From Saccharomyces uvarum (lineage: Eukaryota; Ascomycota; Saccharomycetes; Saccharomycetales; Saccharomycetaceae): 64,000 bases of DNA. The stretch spans positions 434,001-498,000 of the forward strand of contig OX365938.1 of the NCBI GenBank assembly GCA_947243795.1, in the 5' to 3' direction. How positions within the stretch are numbered: the first letter of the stretch is position 1; each line of letters opens with the position of its first letter. Shown piece by piece: positions 26,031 through 37,541 of this stretch. A program made the translations under genes and the position numbers. Under the pieces are notes generated by a model. It was not told where the DNA came from, searched no databases, and was given only the letters and a program-made list of their open reading frames with translations.

Positions 26031-28208
26031 TTACAATGAATGGTCAACGCGATCAATGGCAGCCTTGATTTTCATGCCTACACGTGTGCTTAACTCATAG
26101 TCATCTGCATAGCCTTGAGCTCTTAATAACCATTCTCTGCTTTCCGAAAGGCCTTCAATACCTTTTAGTTTCCACGTAAATAAAGCACGTTCATAAAGGG
26201 CGGTTGGGTAAGCCCATGGATCTTCGGTCTTCTTGATGTACTTCGCCTTACCACCTTGAACTGAAAAAAATTCAGGCAAAACCTTTTCATCCAATAAGTC
26301 ACAACCTTCTTGGATATGGCCTAGTCTTCTTAATGTCAAAGACACCAAAAGGTCCTTAATTAGTTCTTGGTCTGAGTCTAAGGCGTCAATAGCAGGGTTC
26401 TTGTACTCCGTTAGCATTTTCTTTGATAGTTTTAAGTGCTCTTCAGACATTCTATTGTAACCGTTATAGAAATATGCGATTTCATGCACTGGTGAAGTAG
26501 CAATAGCATCCAGTGGATTATCCACCCCAAGGTCCGCCTCTTTTGCCTTGAATTGCTCAACTTTTCTCAGTATAAATCTATCTAGTGGCAAATTCTTTGA
26601 CTTGAACGTCTTCTTACCCAACAAGTCCACAGAACTGAAAATAAGTTCACTAGCTTTCCTTTGGTATTCGTCCTTTTTATCTGACTCCATTATTCCCATT
26701 TCACACATTCTCCAGTTTTCTAAATAACAACAACCGGCAAAATACGTGTAAAAGGCGTGTGACCAATCACTTATGTCCAACAGCGACAAGATATCATCTG
26801 CAGCTCTATCGTATTGATGCAAATGGATCAACGTGATAGCGCGATCGAAAATCATCAAAGATTTGACCTGTCTCATACGAATCTTGCTAACATCAATCGA
26901 GTCCATCAATGCGACCGCCTCCTCTAAACGGCCCTTACCAGATAACATCCTTGCTTCGTTCAGTAACCATAATGCACTATTGGGAAATAAAGCTCTTGAT
27001 TGCAGCAACGCGTCTTCCAAGATCTTCCCGGGATGCAGCAATGTAGGGCCGTCCAGTTCTTCATCCGAATCTTCATCATCATTGTCGGAATCCTTAACCG
27101 CTGCGGGAATATCAAAGTCATCGTCAGTGAATTGAAAAGGACCGTCGTAGTAAAACATTAAACCTAACAATCCGATACATCCATGGACGTTTCTTTGTTT
27201 CGTAGCTCTCCAAACAAGTCTCAAACCCTCTTCTCGAGAACCTCTGAACCCAACCACGGAAAGAACTGCACCAATTGCAGGTGGCAACAATGATATGACG
27301 ACTTGTAGGATACCAAAACATAAGTTGACACCAGAGTGGATGAATTCATCGATGGTGGCTTGGCCTAAATCGAGATCATCTGAAAGAACTTGGTGATCAG
27401 TGATTTCCTTCTTGGGCAAGTCTTCCATTGCTTTTAAACCCAATTCACCTCTTAATCTGTTAATCGCAGGCGAGTTACCGATATGGGCGCCTGATAGTCT
27501 TTCGGCCCTCATGCTATGAATTTGTTCAGCAAACTGCAAAAGATCTTTATCCTTTTGTTCTTCAGGGGTCAGTTCATAAGGAATATCAACGGAATTGAAC
27601 GCATCACCGCCTGTTATAAAAGTTGCTGGCGTGGAGTCTTTATCTTCATCGCCGGACGATAGTCTCATCTTCTTGGCCTTGTTGGCGGATTTGATAGTTT
27701 CCAAGATTTCCTGCAACATGTAATATGATTTCCTGAGCTTTAGGATTGCCTTGGCTGCCTCCATCATACTTTCGCTGAAAATCATCAACAGAGCGTGTAA
27801 AAGACAGGACTCAGTATAAGTCACCGCATAAACCGTCCCAGGAGGGTATAACGAACTGCTCTTCAGCCCACTTTTCTGTGCCTTCTCTCTACTTTTCAAA
27901 GACAGAGTTTCTGCCTTAGCTAAAGTGGCAGAAGCCTTTTTCATCTCCTCAGCTTCAAAACCTAAAGTGGCTTCCAAAAATTCAATGACACCACGAGCTA
28001 ACGCATTGATTGTTTGGTCGGATGCTTCCTTAGCGTCACTTGCATCTAGCAGCGCCAAACCCTCATCAGCATTATCATCCAAAACATAATCCATGGCACG
28101 CAACGCCTGTTCAAAATCATGAGCCTGTTTCAAAATGGCCTTTGTTTTTTCCTCCTGGGAAAGCTCCGGAATCTCTTCCTTTGCACCAAAACCAAATACT
28201 TTAAACAT
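26031..28208 (-). CDS. YKR018C, Iml2/TTC39-family protein
   Basis: 725 residues, the same as S. cerevisiae YKR018C. The sequence is helical throughout and matches the DUF3808/TTC39 family shared with Iml2, its duplication partner on chromosome X. N-terminal and central blocks ([51 protein letters not shown]) are typical of this family. C-terminal repeats are TPR-like. Iml2 is linked to clearance of inclusion bodies through lipid droplets; the role of this copy is not established. Confidence 0.93.
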   Translation of the reverse strand: MFKVFGFGAKEEIPELSQEEKTKAILKQAHDFEQALRAMDYVLDDNADEGLALLDASDAKEASDQTINALARGVIEFLEATLGFEAEEMKKASATLAKAETLSLKSREKAQKSGLKSSSLYPPGTVYAVTYTESCLLHALLMIFSESMMEAAKAILKLRKSYYMLQEILETIKSANKAKKMRLSSGDEDKDSTPATFITGGDAFNSVDIPYELTPEEQKDKDLLQFAEQIHSMRAERLSGAHIGNSPAINRLRGELGLKAMEDLPKKEITDHQVLSDDLDLGQATIDEFIHSGVNLCFGILQVVISLLPPAIGAVLSVVGFRGSREEGLRLVWRATKQRNVHGCIGLLGLMFYYDGPFQFTDDDFDIPAAVKDSDNDDEDSDEELDGPTLLHPGKILEDALLQSRALFPNSALWLLNEARMLSGKGRLEEAVALMDSIDVSKIRMRQVKSLMIFDRAITLIHLHQYDRAADDILSLLDISDWSHAFYTYFAGCCYLENWRMCEMGIMESDKKDEYQRKASELIFSSVDLLGKKTFKSKNLPLDRFILRKVEQFKAKEADLGVDNPLDAIATSPVHEIAYFYNGYNRMSEEHLKLSKKMLTEYKNPAIDALDSDQELIKDLLVSLTLRRLGHIQEGCDLLDEKVLPEFFSVQGGKAKYIKKTEDPWAYPTALYERALFTWKLKGIEGLSESREWLLRAQGYADDYELSTRVGMKIKAAIDRVDHSL

Positions 28209-28541
28209 TTATATTGTCTTGCAATCCACTAGCCCCAATATTAGCCTGCCAGTCGCCTCAATGACATTTTTTCAACGATAATAGAAATAACCTCTTCCTC
28301 TATCAAAGGTACCTCTTTTGTAGCAGATCGCACTACCCCTTTCCTTGAAAAAGAAAAAAAAAAAAACCCCGGATGGCAGTAATAGACAGAAACGACATGT
28401 TATTTTAGTAAGACCAGCATCATTCAGAGAGGACTTGAGACGATGAATGGGATTGCTTATTAGTAGAATTAGGCTAGTTACGCGCGACATATGTGTATAT
28501 ATACATAAGTCTATCTATGTAGTGGCGCGGAATTAAATTTG
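28209..28541. other. YKR018C promoter / IRS4 3' flank
   Basis: 333 bp with an A12 run near 28352-28363 and short alternating purine-pyrimidine stretches near 28485-28510. No gene seen. Confidence 0.45.
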
Positions 28542-30389
28542 TCACGATGGGCTATTATGATCTACAAGAACGACTCTATTTTCTTTCTTGATGTTCTTGA
28601 TTTCTTCCTTCATTTGTTTCTTCTTCTGCTTGGCCATTGCCTTGAGCGTGCTTACTGGTGCCACCGTGGTAGAGGCATATCTATCCACGCTGTCCCAAAC
28701 GCATTGCTCGACGACGTTGGGCAGTTTTCTACCGTACAGGCACTGGTCGACGAGCCACATCCCCACGATGAATGATTTTCTGTCCAATGTACCATCCTTT
28801 CTTGAGTCCACCTTTGCGTAAATCTCCGCCAGTAAACTACTAGGAACATTGGAGCGCTTCCAAATATCGCGGACGATAACGTTCAAGATCAATCCGTCCT
28901 CCGGTAGAGAGTTCATTACCGTGGGATCGTCCAGAGAGGGGGGCCACCAGCTTAACAAGTCTAGATGGCGGTGTCTATTACTCACCCACATGCTTTCATA
29001 GCGCTTTCTTTCATTGTCAGTGACAAAGGTTATATCTGTATGGGATTTCCAAGGTTTGTCCTCGTTAAATTTCTGGTTCCTGGTGCGATGAATGGGCCTG
29101 TGATGTGTCGTTTTATTGGCAGACTTCTTGATCTTCCTTTTAAGTCTATCTCTTTTACGAGGCTTGGATAGAGTGTCCTGATTTGGATCAGATCCGGAAT
29201 CAGAATCGGTATCACCGTAGACATCATACGTGTCGCTAACAGGGTTGTACTTGTACTTCACGTTTCCCGCCTGTAGTGATTTCGCATAATCACTTTCAGT
29301 GTTTGTACTCACAGAAGTTTTGCGCAGTGTTGTTTTAAATTTCATAGAGGACTGTTGATGCTGTTGCCCTGGCTCCTCGTCGTTTGCGTCCATTTCGTAT
29401 TGCGAAGACGAATTTTTGGGTTTAGCGCCAAATACTTTCCGTTTAAACTTATTGACCAGTTTCTTCTTCCTCATATCAGAGGAGTAATTTGGAACCAGAT
29501 TTGGCAACCCACTTACCTGGTTATTCGCGGTAGTAGTAGTACTTGAGCTTGCAATGGAAGGTTCTGACTCATAAAGCGAGAGCTGGTTGATTGTTTGAGA
29601 CAGACTTGTTTGCGACCTATTTGAAGCGACGTCTGAAGTGTCCACGTTGAGACTATACTTGGAATCAATGCTAACTGATGACATATTTTCGTTTTCGTTC
29701 AGAAGACTGTTATCAACCAATGATGATTGCAAAGGCGGGGATGGTCTACGTTTGGGTACAAATTTGGCGCTGTCCTTATAAATGAAAGGGTCCCCAGAAC
29801 ACGAGGATAGCCTTCTGCTAGAACTAGGTAGACTAATCAAATTTTCATGAGAGTCATTATCGGGAGACCTTTGGCCAAGCGTTAATGAATCGTTGGAGGC
29901 ATTTCGTGAAAACGAGCGTGAATAAATACCCAGCGGAACACTCGATTTAGAAGTCCCTGATACCCTTATCGTGTCTACCGCAGAAGAATTGAGGTGATTG
30001 TTGTCTGAATTTAGTTTAGATTGAGAGTGTGCTAAAGCCGCAGCCATTTGAGCAGCGTTAATGGCATTATCTCTATTTGCGGGTTCTGGTGTGTGCGATC
30101 TTGACAGTTCAACACCACTGGGCGCTGTTGTTTTGATGGTTGGTACCTGTTTCGTTCGTATGCGTGCCTTCTTTTGTTCTTGCTGTTGTCTTTGCCTTGG
30201 TAGCGATGGCCCAGACGCCCTTGTTTGAGCATTTGTGTTCGTCGCAAATGGAGGGCATGGCCTGGTTCCCTCAGTGGAGTGGTTCTGGAAGATAGCCTGT
30301 GCAGCATGCAGAGAATCGGAAGCTCCTTGTTCAGTCAAAGCCACTGTTGTTCCACCGTGATGGCGCTGTTTACTAAATGAAAGCCTCAT
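28542..30389 (-). CDS. IRS4: Irs4, EH-domain regulator of the Inp51 phosphatase
   Basis: 615 residues from the ATG at 30389, equal to S. cerevisiae; the frame extends upstream only to a TTG. The N-terminal ~490 residues are disordered and rich in Ser, Asn and basic patches. The C-terminal ~110 residues form an EH domain (ERKRYESMWVSNR; LILNVIVRDIWKRSNVPSSLLAEIYAKVD; FIVGMWLVDQCLYGRKLP). Irs4 and its partner Tax4 bind and activate Inp51, lowering PI(4,5)P2, and affect rDNA silencing and autophagy. TAX4 is the duplication partner. It is divergent from VPS51, with 278 bp between the starts. Confidence 0.95.
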   Translation of the reverse strand: MRLSFSKQRHHGGTTVALTEQGASDSLHAAQAIFQNHSTEGTRPCPPFATNTNAQTRASGPSLPRQRQQQEQKKARIRTKQVPTIKTTAPSGVELSRSHTPEPANRDNAINAAQMAAALAHSQSKLNSDNNHLNSSAVDTIRVSGTSKSSVPLGIYSRSFSRNASNDSLTLGQRSPDNDSHENLISLPSSSRRLSSCSGDPFIYKDSAKFVPKRRPSPPLQSSLVDNSLLNENENMSSVSIDSKYSLNVDTSDVASNRSQTSLSQTINQLSLYESEPSIASSSTTTTANNQVSGLPNLVPNYSSDMRKKKLVNKFKRKVFGAKPKNSSSQYEMDANDEEPGQQHQQSSMKFKTTLRKTSVSTNTESDYAKSLQAGNVKYKYNPVSDTYDVYGDTDSDSGSDPNQDTLSKPRKRDRLKRKIKKSANKTTHHRPIHRTRNQKFNEDKPWKSHTDITFVTDNERKRYESMWVSNRHRHLDLLSWWPPSLDDPTVMNSLPEDGLILNVIVRDIWKRSNVPSSLLAEIYAKVDSRKDGTLDRKSFIVGMWLVDQCLYGRKLPNVVEQCVWDSVDRYASTTVAPVSTLKAMAKQKKKQMKEEIKNIKKENRVVLVDHNSPS

Positions 30390-30667
30390 ACCTTCCCGCA
30401 AATCTTTCCTCTATTGAGGGACTAGTACTACTCAAACTGCAGATGTGTGTGCCACTTGTGCAACGAAAGCGTTGTCGTGGCTGGGTTCACTGCAGGATGG
30501 ACCTTTTTGTGATGATCCAGAAACCGATTTCGAGGTGCTTTAAACGAGGAATCATCGAATTCTCGCTGCGTGGAAACAAGAGACAGTAAAGGTACGTATA
30601 GGTGAGGGTCTGCAGGGAAGAGACCACCGTGAGGGAAGGGGCGTTTAGACGTGGATATCGAGTACAG

Positions 30668-31162
30668 ATGGCAGAACAAATCAGTCACAAGAAGTCCCTG
30701 AGGATCAACAGCCTAAACAAGGATAGAAGATTGCTGTTGAGAGAGTTCTACAACTTGAAAAATGACCCAAACGAGGGCAAACAAGATGCAAGCACAGAGG
30801 GAGCAACTAGCGGGCCCCACTCCCGGGATAAGCACGGTGCAGATGTAAATGAAAGTGTTGAAGAAAACGCTGACGAGCTGGCGCAGAAGGACAAATTGGA
30901 AGCTGCTGTTGAAGACCGAAACGAGGGGAAACAACAAGTAAGCGAAGAGATAGAGCAGCTGCCCTTCAAGAGACTTGTCCAGATCCATAACAAGCTACTG
31001 GGCAAGGAGACAGAGACTAATAACTCCATAAAGAACACTATTTACGAAAACTACTACGATCTGATAAAAGTCAACGATCTTCTTAAAGAGATTACAAACG
31101 CCAACAAAGATCAAGTAGGCAAGCTAAAACAAACGGTGGAAACTTTGATTAAGGAACTGTGA
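30668..31162 (+). CDS. VPS51: Vps51, GARP tethering complex subunit
   Basis: 164 residues from the ATG at 30668 ([21 protein letters not shown]), the same length as S. cerevisiae Vps51. The conserved N-terminal block ([12 protein letters not shown]) holds the short motif that binds the SNARE Tlg1. The middle is acidic. The C-terminal part ([30 protein letters not shown]) is helical and fits the Vps51 coiled coil. GARP (Vps51-54) tethers endosome-derived vesicles at the late Golgi. Confidence 0.95.
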   Translation: MAEQISHKKSLRINSLNKDRRLLLREFYNLKNDPNEGKQDASTEGATSGPHSRDKHGADVNESVEENADELAQKDKLEAAVEDRNEGKQQVSEEIEQLPFKRLVQIHNKLLGKETETNNSIKNTIYENYYDLIKVNDLLKEITNANKDQVGKLKQTVETLIKEL

Positions 31163-31443
31163 TTCCAAGCTAGATACGGCATTTTTGTTAAGCGCTTCTT
31201 GCGAAAGTGTGTCGTTGCAGTGCCCAGGCCAACTCTTCCTTCCTGTGGTCAGTAAAGTTGGCCCGAAGGGCCCACCGCGGGTCAGCAACCGCCCTGTTGC
31301 TGTCCATAGACCCTGGTTAATACCCTTTTCATAGGTTGTAATGTATGTACACAGATATGTAGTGGCACCGTGCCTTTACCTCTTTGGGCGAATTGCTAAA
31401 TACTGACTCTTTTATCTTATTTCGCTATCTCCATCTTATCAAA
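31163..31443. other. VPS51-ALY1 spacer (ALY1 promoter)
   Basis: Spacer between VPS51 and the ALY1 uORF region. A GC-rich patch near 31258-31290 contains GGCCCGAAGGGCCC-like symmetry. No gene seen. Confidence 0.4.
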
Positions 31444-31563
31444 ATGAACAAAAGTTATTGCAACAAGAAGAGACAAAAGAACAAGAAAGCAAAGCAACAA
31501 AAACTAGCGTCCCCTCCGCACAAAACGCCTGCTTTTTGCTACACATTGCTTGCTCCTTTATGA
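31444..31563 (+). CDS. Candidate 39-codon uORF upstream of ALY1
   Basis: ATG at 31444, then 39 codons ([20 protein letters not shown] at the start) and TGA at 31561-31563, four bases before the ALY1 start. It is very basic at the N-terminus. Expression depends on whether the ALY1 transcript starts upstream of it, which I cannot see. It is reported as a candidate regulatory uORF. Confidence 0.35.
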   Translation: MNKSYCNKKRQKNKKAKQQKLASPPHKTPAFCYTLLAPL

Positions 31564-31567
31564 CTAT

Positions 31568-34381
31568 ATGCTACAACCTAAGGCAGAAAATGATACTGTA
31601 GCTCCAGTGTTCGCCATGGAGCAAGATATAAACGCTGCACCTGATGCCGTCCCGTTGGTGCAGACAACAACATTGCAAGTCTTTGTGAAACTTGCTGAGC
31701 CCATAGTGTTCTTGAAAGGGTTTGAATCTAATGGATTATCCGAAATAGCCCCCAGTATCTTAAGAGGATCTCTTATCGTCAGAGTGTTAAAGCCAAACAA
31801 ATTGAAAAGTATAGCGATAACATTCAAAGGGATTTCCAGAACAGAATGGCCAGAAGGTATACCCCCCAAGAGAGAAGAGTTCTCAGATGTAGAGACTGTT
31901 GTCAATCACACTTGGCCATTTTATCAAGCAGATGATCATATGAACTCTTTCACTTCGGAGGATCACAATTCCAATAACTCGTCCAATCGCCCATCTATAA
32001 GTGAAGAAGACCATATACTAGAGATGAGCGGCGCTTCAATATATCTGCCTCCAACCACGGAACCAATCAAAGATAACAGTAATTTGAGTTTGGATGCGTA
32101 TGAGCGCAACTCACTCTCGTCTGATCATTTGAGCAACAAGCCAGAATCAAGTAATGTCCCTAACGATGACAAATGTCTTTTGACAGTCCAAAAGGCTTCG
32201 GTTCCCTCGTATAACCGTAGAGGATCGGTGCCAGCGAATTTCCATGGCAATACATTGTCACCATCCAACTTCATATCCGATTTATTTACAAGAACATTTA
32301 GTAATAGTGGTGCCACTCCAAGCCCGGACCAAGAAGACAATAGCCTTACCTTATTCAAAGACACAAAAGAGGTTTTTGTCTTTAGACCAGGTGATTATAT
32401 TTATACTTTTGAACAACCAATATCACAATCCTATCCTGAGACTATTAATACGAATTTCGGTTCTGTGGAGTATAAACTGTCAATAGACATCGAACGGTTT
32501 GGTACCTTCAAATCAAGCATACATGCTCAGTTGCCTATTCGGATCGTGAGGCTTCCCTCTGACGGATCCGTGGAAGACACTGAAGCTATTGCAATTTCCA
32601 AGGATTGGAAGGATCTTCTACATTACGACGTAGTCATTTTCTCAAAGGAAATTGTTTTGAATGCATTCTTGCCCATTGATTTCCATTTTTCTCCACTGGA
32701 TAAAGTTACTCTACATCGGATAAGAATTTATCTAACCGAGTCCGTCGAATACACTTGTAATAGCAACGGTAATCGTGCTAAGGCTCGTCGATTGGAACCG
32801 ACCAAAAAGTTTTTGTTAGCTGAACACAATGGCCCAAAACTATCACATATTTCTGCTGGTTCGAATCCATTAAAAGCCAAAAATAGGGGAAACATCTTAC
32901 TAGATGAAAAATCAGGCGATCTAGTTAACAAGGATTTTCAATTTGAAGTATTTATACCAAGCAAATTCACAAATAGCATACGGTTACATCCCGATACCAA
33001 CTACGATAAAATTAAAGCACACCATTGGATAAAAATTTGTTTACGTCTTTCCAAGAAATACGGAGACAATAGAAAACATTTCGAAATCACAATAGATTCG
33101 CCAATTCACATACTGAATCAATTATGCTCTCATGCAAATACTTTACTACCAAGCTACGAAAGCCATTTTCAATATCCCGAGATGCAGAACGATTCCGACG
33201 CACCAACATTAGACCAACAAAGTCTGTTCAATAGTGCACCAACTCATCATGACTCAAATTTCTTCTTCCCAAAGGAAATTTTATCATCACCCGTTCTTTC
33301 ACCAATTGTGCAGAAAACTAACATCAGAATACCGTCCGATCTCCCGGTCGTACGTAACAGAGCTGAAAGTGCAGAGAAAAAACATCCGGATGAAGTTTCC
33401 AGGGAAATGGCGCAGAACGGTAATGTCTTCGCCTCCAAACAACTAATGGCAAACATTTATAAACCTAATCAAATTCAAAGAGAATTGACTTCCCCTCAGG
33501 CCTTACCACTGTCCCCCATTGCTTCACCAATATTGAACTTTCAACCGTTTTCAAATTCACCCCCACCAGATTTCGATTTTGATTCAGCCGGGCATAATAT
33601 TACCAGTGAAAATAATATTCCTATAGACCCTCCAACATATTCCGATGTGTTAAAGGCGGATGGCATTGATTTACCGTGTTATGACACCAATTCATCTAGG
33701 ATTCCGGAACTTAAGCTGAATAAATCTAGAGAAACATTGGCTAGCATCGAGGAGGACTCCTTCAACGGATGGTCACAAATCGATGACTTATCTGATGAAG
33801 ATGACAATGACGGTGATATAGCATCCGGGTTCAATTTCAAATTATCAAGTAGCGCTTCGAGTGAAAATGTAAGTTCGCACACTCCTATCTTACAGTCTTT
33901 AAACATGAGTCTCGATGGGAGAAAGAAGAATCGCACCAATCTACATACACCATCAGTGTTACCAAGTACGATAAGACAGAATAATCAACATTTTAATGAT
34001 ATAAATCAAATGCTAGGTCATGATGATGATGACGCTTCCTTAAAATGGCAATCACCAAACTCGAAAAGATCATCATTACAGCAAAACCCGAATACAGTCA
34101 AGGTCCAGAGTTCCTCCAATAAGAAACTGCCGATTCTCAAAATCAATGACAATATCATTCAACGAAAGAGTAGTGACAAACTTGAGGATTCCGAAGATAT
34201 GATGGATTCTTCAGTGGACATCACAGCGTTTTACGATCCAAGAATGTCATCGGACTCTAAATTCGATTGGGAAGTAGCTAAGAATCAAGTAGACCCGGCA
34301 AGCTATTCTGTAAATGTTGCTAGTGACAATCACGTAATGGACGACTTTAAAGAAGCATTTCGTGAAAAGAATGGTAAATAG
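31568..34381 (+). CDS. ALY1: Aly1, arrestin-related trafficking adaptor
   Basis: 937 residues from the ATG at 31568 (S. cerevisiae 915). The N-terminal region is an arrestin-N fold ([51 protein letters not shown], cited in parts), followed by an arrestin-C domain around 350-520. The C-terminal half is disordered and Ser/Asp-rich. A PPTY motif at about residue 688 is the PPxY type that binds the WW domains of the ubiquitin ligase Rsp5. Aly1 directs endocytosis and recycling of nutrient permeases such as Dip5 and Gap1. It is the duplication partner of ALY2. Confidence 0.95.
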   Translation: MLQPKAENDTVAPVFAMEQDINAAPDAVPLVQTTTLQVFVKLAEPIVFLKGFESNGLSEIAPSILRGSLIVRVLKPNKLKSIAITFKGISRTEWPEGIPPKREEFSDVETVVNHTWPFYQADDHMNSFTSEDHNSNNSSNRPSISEEDHILEMSGASIYLPPTTEPIKDNSNLSLDAYERNSLSSDHLSNKPESSNVPNDDKCLLTVQKASVPSYNRRGSVPANFHGNTLSPSNFISDLFTRTFSNSGATPSPDQEDNSLTLFKDTKEVFVFRPGDYIYTFEQPISQSYPETINTNFGSVEYKLSIDIERFGTFKSSIHAQLPIRIVRLPSDGSVEDTEAIAISKDWKDLLHYDVVIFSKEIVLNAFLPIDFHFSPLDKVTLHRIRIYLTESVEYTCNSNGNRAKARRLEPTKKFLLAEHNGPKLSHISAGSNPLKAKNRGNILLDEKSGDLVNKDFQFEVFIPSKFTNSIRLHPDTNYDKIKAHHWIKICLRLSKKYGDNRKHFEITIDSPIHILNQLCSHANTLLPSYESHFQYPEMQNDSDAPTLDQQSLFNSAPTHHDSNFFFPKEILSSPVLSPIVQKTNIRIPSDLPVVRNRAESAEKKHPDEVSREMAQNGNVFASKQLMANIYKPNQIQRELTSPQALPLSPIASPILNFQPFSNSPPPDFDFDSAGHNITSENNIPIDPPTYSDVLKADGIDLPCYDTNSSRIPELKLNKSRETLASIEEDSFNGWSQIDDLSDEDDNDGDIASGFNFKLSSSASSENVSSHTPILQSLNMSLDGRKKNRTNLHTPSVLPSTIRQNNQHFNDINQMLGHDDDDASLKWQSPNSKRSSLQQNPNTVKVQSSSNKKLPILKINDNIIQRKSSDKLEDSEDMMDSSVDITAFYDPRMSSDSKFDWEVAKNQVDPASYSVNVASDNHVMDDFKEAFREKNGK

Positions 34382-34590
34382 AGCATATGTTAAGTTTCCA
34401 ATTTTTCATCAGATTGCTCTTTGTCCTTATTTAAGTTTCTATGGTTTTATAAACGGGCAATAAAACAGTCATTTTTTTTAAACACCTATACAATTATACA
34501 TCGCCTACCTATATATGCACTATAAGTTTCTGTCAACCAGAAGTTTGGTTGTTCTAGTCCTGTCCCTCAACAGAGGCAACAAGGCATGTT

Positions 34591-35550
34591 TCATTTGTCT
34601 ATGAGCTTACTTATGAGGTTAGCTTTTGAATTTTCCAAGTCCAGTTTTGCCTTTTGTAAAGCTTGTAATCTTAATTCAACCTTTTTCCTTTGCAAACGGA
34701 TCTTTAAAACCTTTTCAGTTATTTCCTCGATGTCGTTTCCGTTTTCACCATCTTCAGGAAAAAGTATTGGTAACGGTGTAATAACCACTTCATTAGGTTT
34801 AAGTACATTCCCCTTGTTTAGAAGCTGCGCTTCCCATTCTTCATTGACTCTATACGCCGTGGTACCCAGGGCCTCTTCAATAATCTTCTTTTTGGCATCT
34901 TTTTGAACTGCAATCTGGTTTTCTGTGAGGGCCAGTCTTTCATCCTGAAAACCTTGCAATTCATCGTCACTAAAATTCTCAAGCTCTTTTTCATTTGAGC
35001 GTTTTAAGCCCCCATTAGAATTTATTGTCTCCATGAGTTCGCGTTTATCCTCGCTGTCCAATAATTTGACATAATCCTTTTCTCTTACAATATTGCTTCT
35101 GTTAAGATTCCTCCTCGATATAGATTTCTGTTCCTTTAATTTCACAATTTCTCCACGAGTTGGTATATTTATTGAGTGTTCATCTCCTAAGCTATCCCCA
35201 TTTTCGAAGGGATCACGTAACAGTTGATGTTGTCCTTCCATCATATCCTCCATATTCAGAATCACTACGTCATCGTTGTCCTTCCTCGATGTGTTGTTAT
35301 CTTTTCTCGAGTGATAAAGCTCATTGTAATGCGAATCGTCTTCCTGTCCACCACCAAATGTAACGTCTCGTTTAGGCACTTTTTTAAACCTTATTGGCTG
35401 TAATTCACAAATCTCACTGTCATCATCTTCCAAACAGTTCAGTAATCCAGGCTTTATTTGCTGTATGGGCCTATGCACGGAAGTATCGCCTTCAAACTCC
35501 TCAGAGGGATCGCTTGGTAATCTGATTTTGTTTCTCTTCTTGATCGCCAT
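34591..35550 (-). CDS. NTR2: Ntr2, spliceosome disassembly factor
   Basis: 319 residues (S. cerevisiae 322). The start MAIKKRNKIRLPSDPSEEFEGD fits. The conserved core around KKVPKRDVTFGGGQEDDSHYNELY is followed by helical, charged C-terminal sequence ending in a coiled coil (KVLKIRLQRKKVELRLQALQ). Ntr2 binds Ntr1 and the helicase Prp43, forming the NTR complex that takes apart lariat-intron spliceosomes after splicing. Its 3' end faces that of ALY1, about 210 bp away. Confidence 0.92.
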   Translation of the reverse strand: MAIKKRNKIRLPSDPSEEFEGDTSVHRPIQQIKPGLLNCLEDDDSEICELQPIRFKKVPKRDVTFGGGQEDDSHYNELYHSRKDNNTSRKDNDDVVILNMEDMMEGQHQLLRDPFENGDSLGDEHSINIPTRGEIVKLKEQKSISRRNLNRSNIVREKDYVKLLDSEDKRELMETINSNGGLKRSNEKELENFSDDELQGFQDERLALTENQIAVQKDAKKKIIEEALGTTAYRVNEEWEAQLLNKGNVLKPNEVVITPLPILFPEDGENGNDIEEITEKVLKIRLQRKKVELRLQALQKAKLDLENSKANLISKLIDK

Positions 35551-35822
35551 GCCTTATTCAAATGCTATACCATCATTAGAGTACAGAAAAACCCAACTCT
35601 ACCCGCTTGCTTACCATCCAGTATGTAAATTTGGCTACCATCACTGTATTGAATGAACTATTGTTAGCCTTATGATGCTCGCTTCCGGGTACCACGCCTA
35701 TTTTGAAATATTTAGGAAGAGGAAACATTGAAGAGGCAATGAGATGGCGTAAAATGAACCTAATCTGAGTCTGAGGAGCACCATTTAACGATAAAGTCGA
35801 GGTCCTAGTAAATATTCAAGCA

Positions 35823-37418
35823 ATGGCAAGACAGCAGGCTATTGACTATGCGACAAAGCAGGTTCCGCAGATCTTGCCCCTAGAAGAATCCGATGTTAGA
35901 GCGTTGTGCGAGCAGGTGCTGAGCACGTCATCTGATAATCCAGAGCAGATTGCCTCAAAATTTTTAGAGTTTCTGGGGCATGAAGATTTATCCTTCGAGT
36001 TTGTAATGAAATTTAACGAAATATTGGCTCAATCTAATAAAGAAGTGGTAAAGAATACAAAAAACGCACAGGTCAAACAGACTAGAGAAGCACCCTTTGC
36101 ATCCAATAGTAAGCCAAAGCAGCACATTAGTCCTGACTCTACAAACAAGCCTAGAGTTGAACAACCAAAACAAAAGCAGGAGGAAAGGAAATTTTTAGCA
36201 AAGCAGCCTACCGTACAACCGTCGAGTCAAGTTGCTAAGGCTCAACCGAAGAAAGAGAAAAAAGAGCATAAAACCAAGCAAAAATTACAATCGTTGCAAG
36301 AAATTGACGATGCCATAAAAATACTAGAGCTCCGAGATAGCGGTTCATCTGATCAAACCTGTCATTGCCAAGGTGCAAGACATCCAGTTTTCGAAATAGC
36401 ACCAAACTGTCTTCATTGTGGTAAAGTGATTTGTGTTAAAGAGGGACTGAATAGAGGTAAATGCGGTCACTGCGGTGAACCATTGATTTCTGAGGACGAG
36501 AAAGTGCAAATGATGAAGATTTTGAATAATGAGAAAGAGGAACTGAACGATCCTTCATCGTTATCCAATGTTTCAAATGGTGCTAACGTCTCAAAGAAAA
36601 AAAATAAAAGTTATAAGATAACTTCCGGTATGGGTAAAAATTTATTTGCTGAACAAGACAAATTATTTGATTTTATTGAGAGGAAAAGGGAAAGAGAAAG
36701 AAAGCGCAATGAGGTGTTGAAATTACAGGAAAAGCAAGAAAATAGTAGCGCAAAAGAAGAAAAACCTGGCGAGCAAGACCATACAGCGGAGGAAAATCCA
36801 GAGTTGTTAGCTGCACAAGAACGGTTGGATAGACTATTGCATTTCCAGGACACTTCCGCAGAGAGAACAAAAATTATAGATAATGCTAGTGACTTCAGTA
36901 TGAACCAGGAGGTTGGATTATGGGGTAGTACAAGAGAAAGAGCTCTTGCTTTAAAAAAGCAACAGCGTAACTTGAGAAAATGGGAGAAAGTGGAAAAGGA
37001 ACGTAGTGGTAAGCGCGACAAATACGTTGTAAGCATGAATATAGGCCCCAACGGCAAAGTAACCATGACAGAGGTACCCAAGGACACAGACAACGTGATT
37101 GCGGATTCAGATGATAATTTCAGTGGTCTAAGCGACGAAGAAGACATCAACGATCTGAAACACATACACGCTTTGAAAGATGAAATAAATACGACAAAAA
37201 CCATGGAGAATTCACATCTGCAGTCCAAAATGTGGGACTCTGAACGCGATAAGAAGCAATTCGATAGGCCTACGTATGTGAACAAGAATGCGAACGGCGT
37301 GCGAAATGGAAAGAAGGAAAAATCTCATGATGTTAAAGATCATGATTTGAAATCAAGAGTTCAAGTCGATCAAAATGTAGAAGCTTCGTTAGAACAGAAT
37401 ATTCTCGCGGTACTTTGA
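35823..37418 (+). CDS. RQT4: Rqt4, zinc-finger subunit of the ribosome quality-control trigger complex
   Basis: 531 residues (S. cerevisiae YKR023W 530). An N-terminal helical domain of about 75 residues resembles that of ASC-1/TRIP4. A C2HC5-type zinc finger spans about residues 180-217 (CHCQGARHP ... CLHCGKVIC ... CGHCGEPL), the TRIP4 hallmark. A long charged helical region follows, then a Trp- and Arg-containing segment ([20 protein letters not shown]). Rqt4 works with Slh1 and Cue3 to split ubiquitinated stalled ribosomes downstream of Hel2. The middle linker is basic and disordered. Confidence 0.93.
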   Translation: MARQQAIDYATKQVPQILPLEESDVRALCEQVLSTSSDNPEQIASKFLEFLGHEDLSFEFVMKFNEILAQSNKEVVKNTKNAQVKQTREAPFASNSKPKQHISPDSTNKPRVEQPKQKQEERKFLAKQPTVQPSSQVAKAQPKKEKKEHKTKQKLQSLQEIDDAIKILELRDSGSSDQTCHCQGARHPVFEIAPNCLHCGKVICVKEGLNRGKCGHCGEPLISEDEKVQMMKILNNEKEELNDPSSLSNVSNGANVSKKKNKSYKITSGMGKNLFAEQDKLFDFIERKRERERKRNEVLKLQEKQENSSAKEEKPGEQDHTAEENPELLAAQERLDRLLHFQDTSAERTKIIDNASDFSMNQEVGLWGSTRERALALKKQQRNLRKWEKVEKERSGKRDKYVVSMNIGPNGKVTMTEVPKDTDNVIADSDDNFSGLSDEEDINDLKHIHALKDEINTTKTMENSHLQSKMWDSERDKKQFDRPTYVNKNANGVRNGKKEKSHDVKDHDLKSRVQVDQNVEASLEQNILAVL

Positions 37419-37541
37419 TGAGCGTATAAATATACACTACGATAGAAAATATATCCGTTATTACTTTCTTTAAATTTAATAATTTTTTTTCGCCTAATAG
37501 TATACAGTCTTTCTATATGCGTAGATGCTATTTTACTCTAT

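Noticed and set aside
36611-37285. 224-codon antisense frame in RQT4
   Set aside because: Full overlap with a recognised gene, Ser/Leu/Phe-rich composition typical of an antisense shadow of charged codons.
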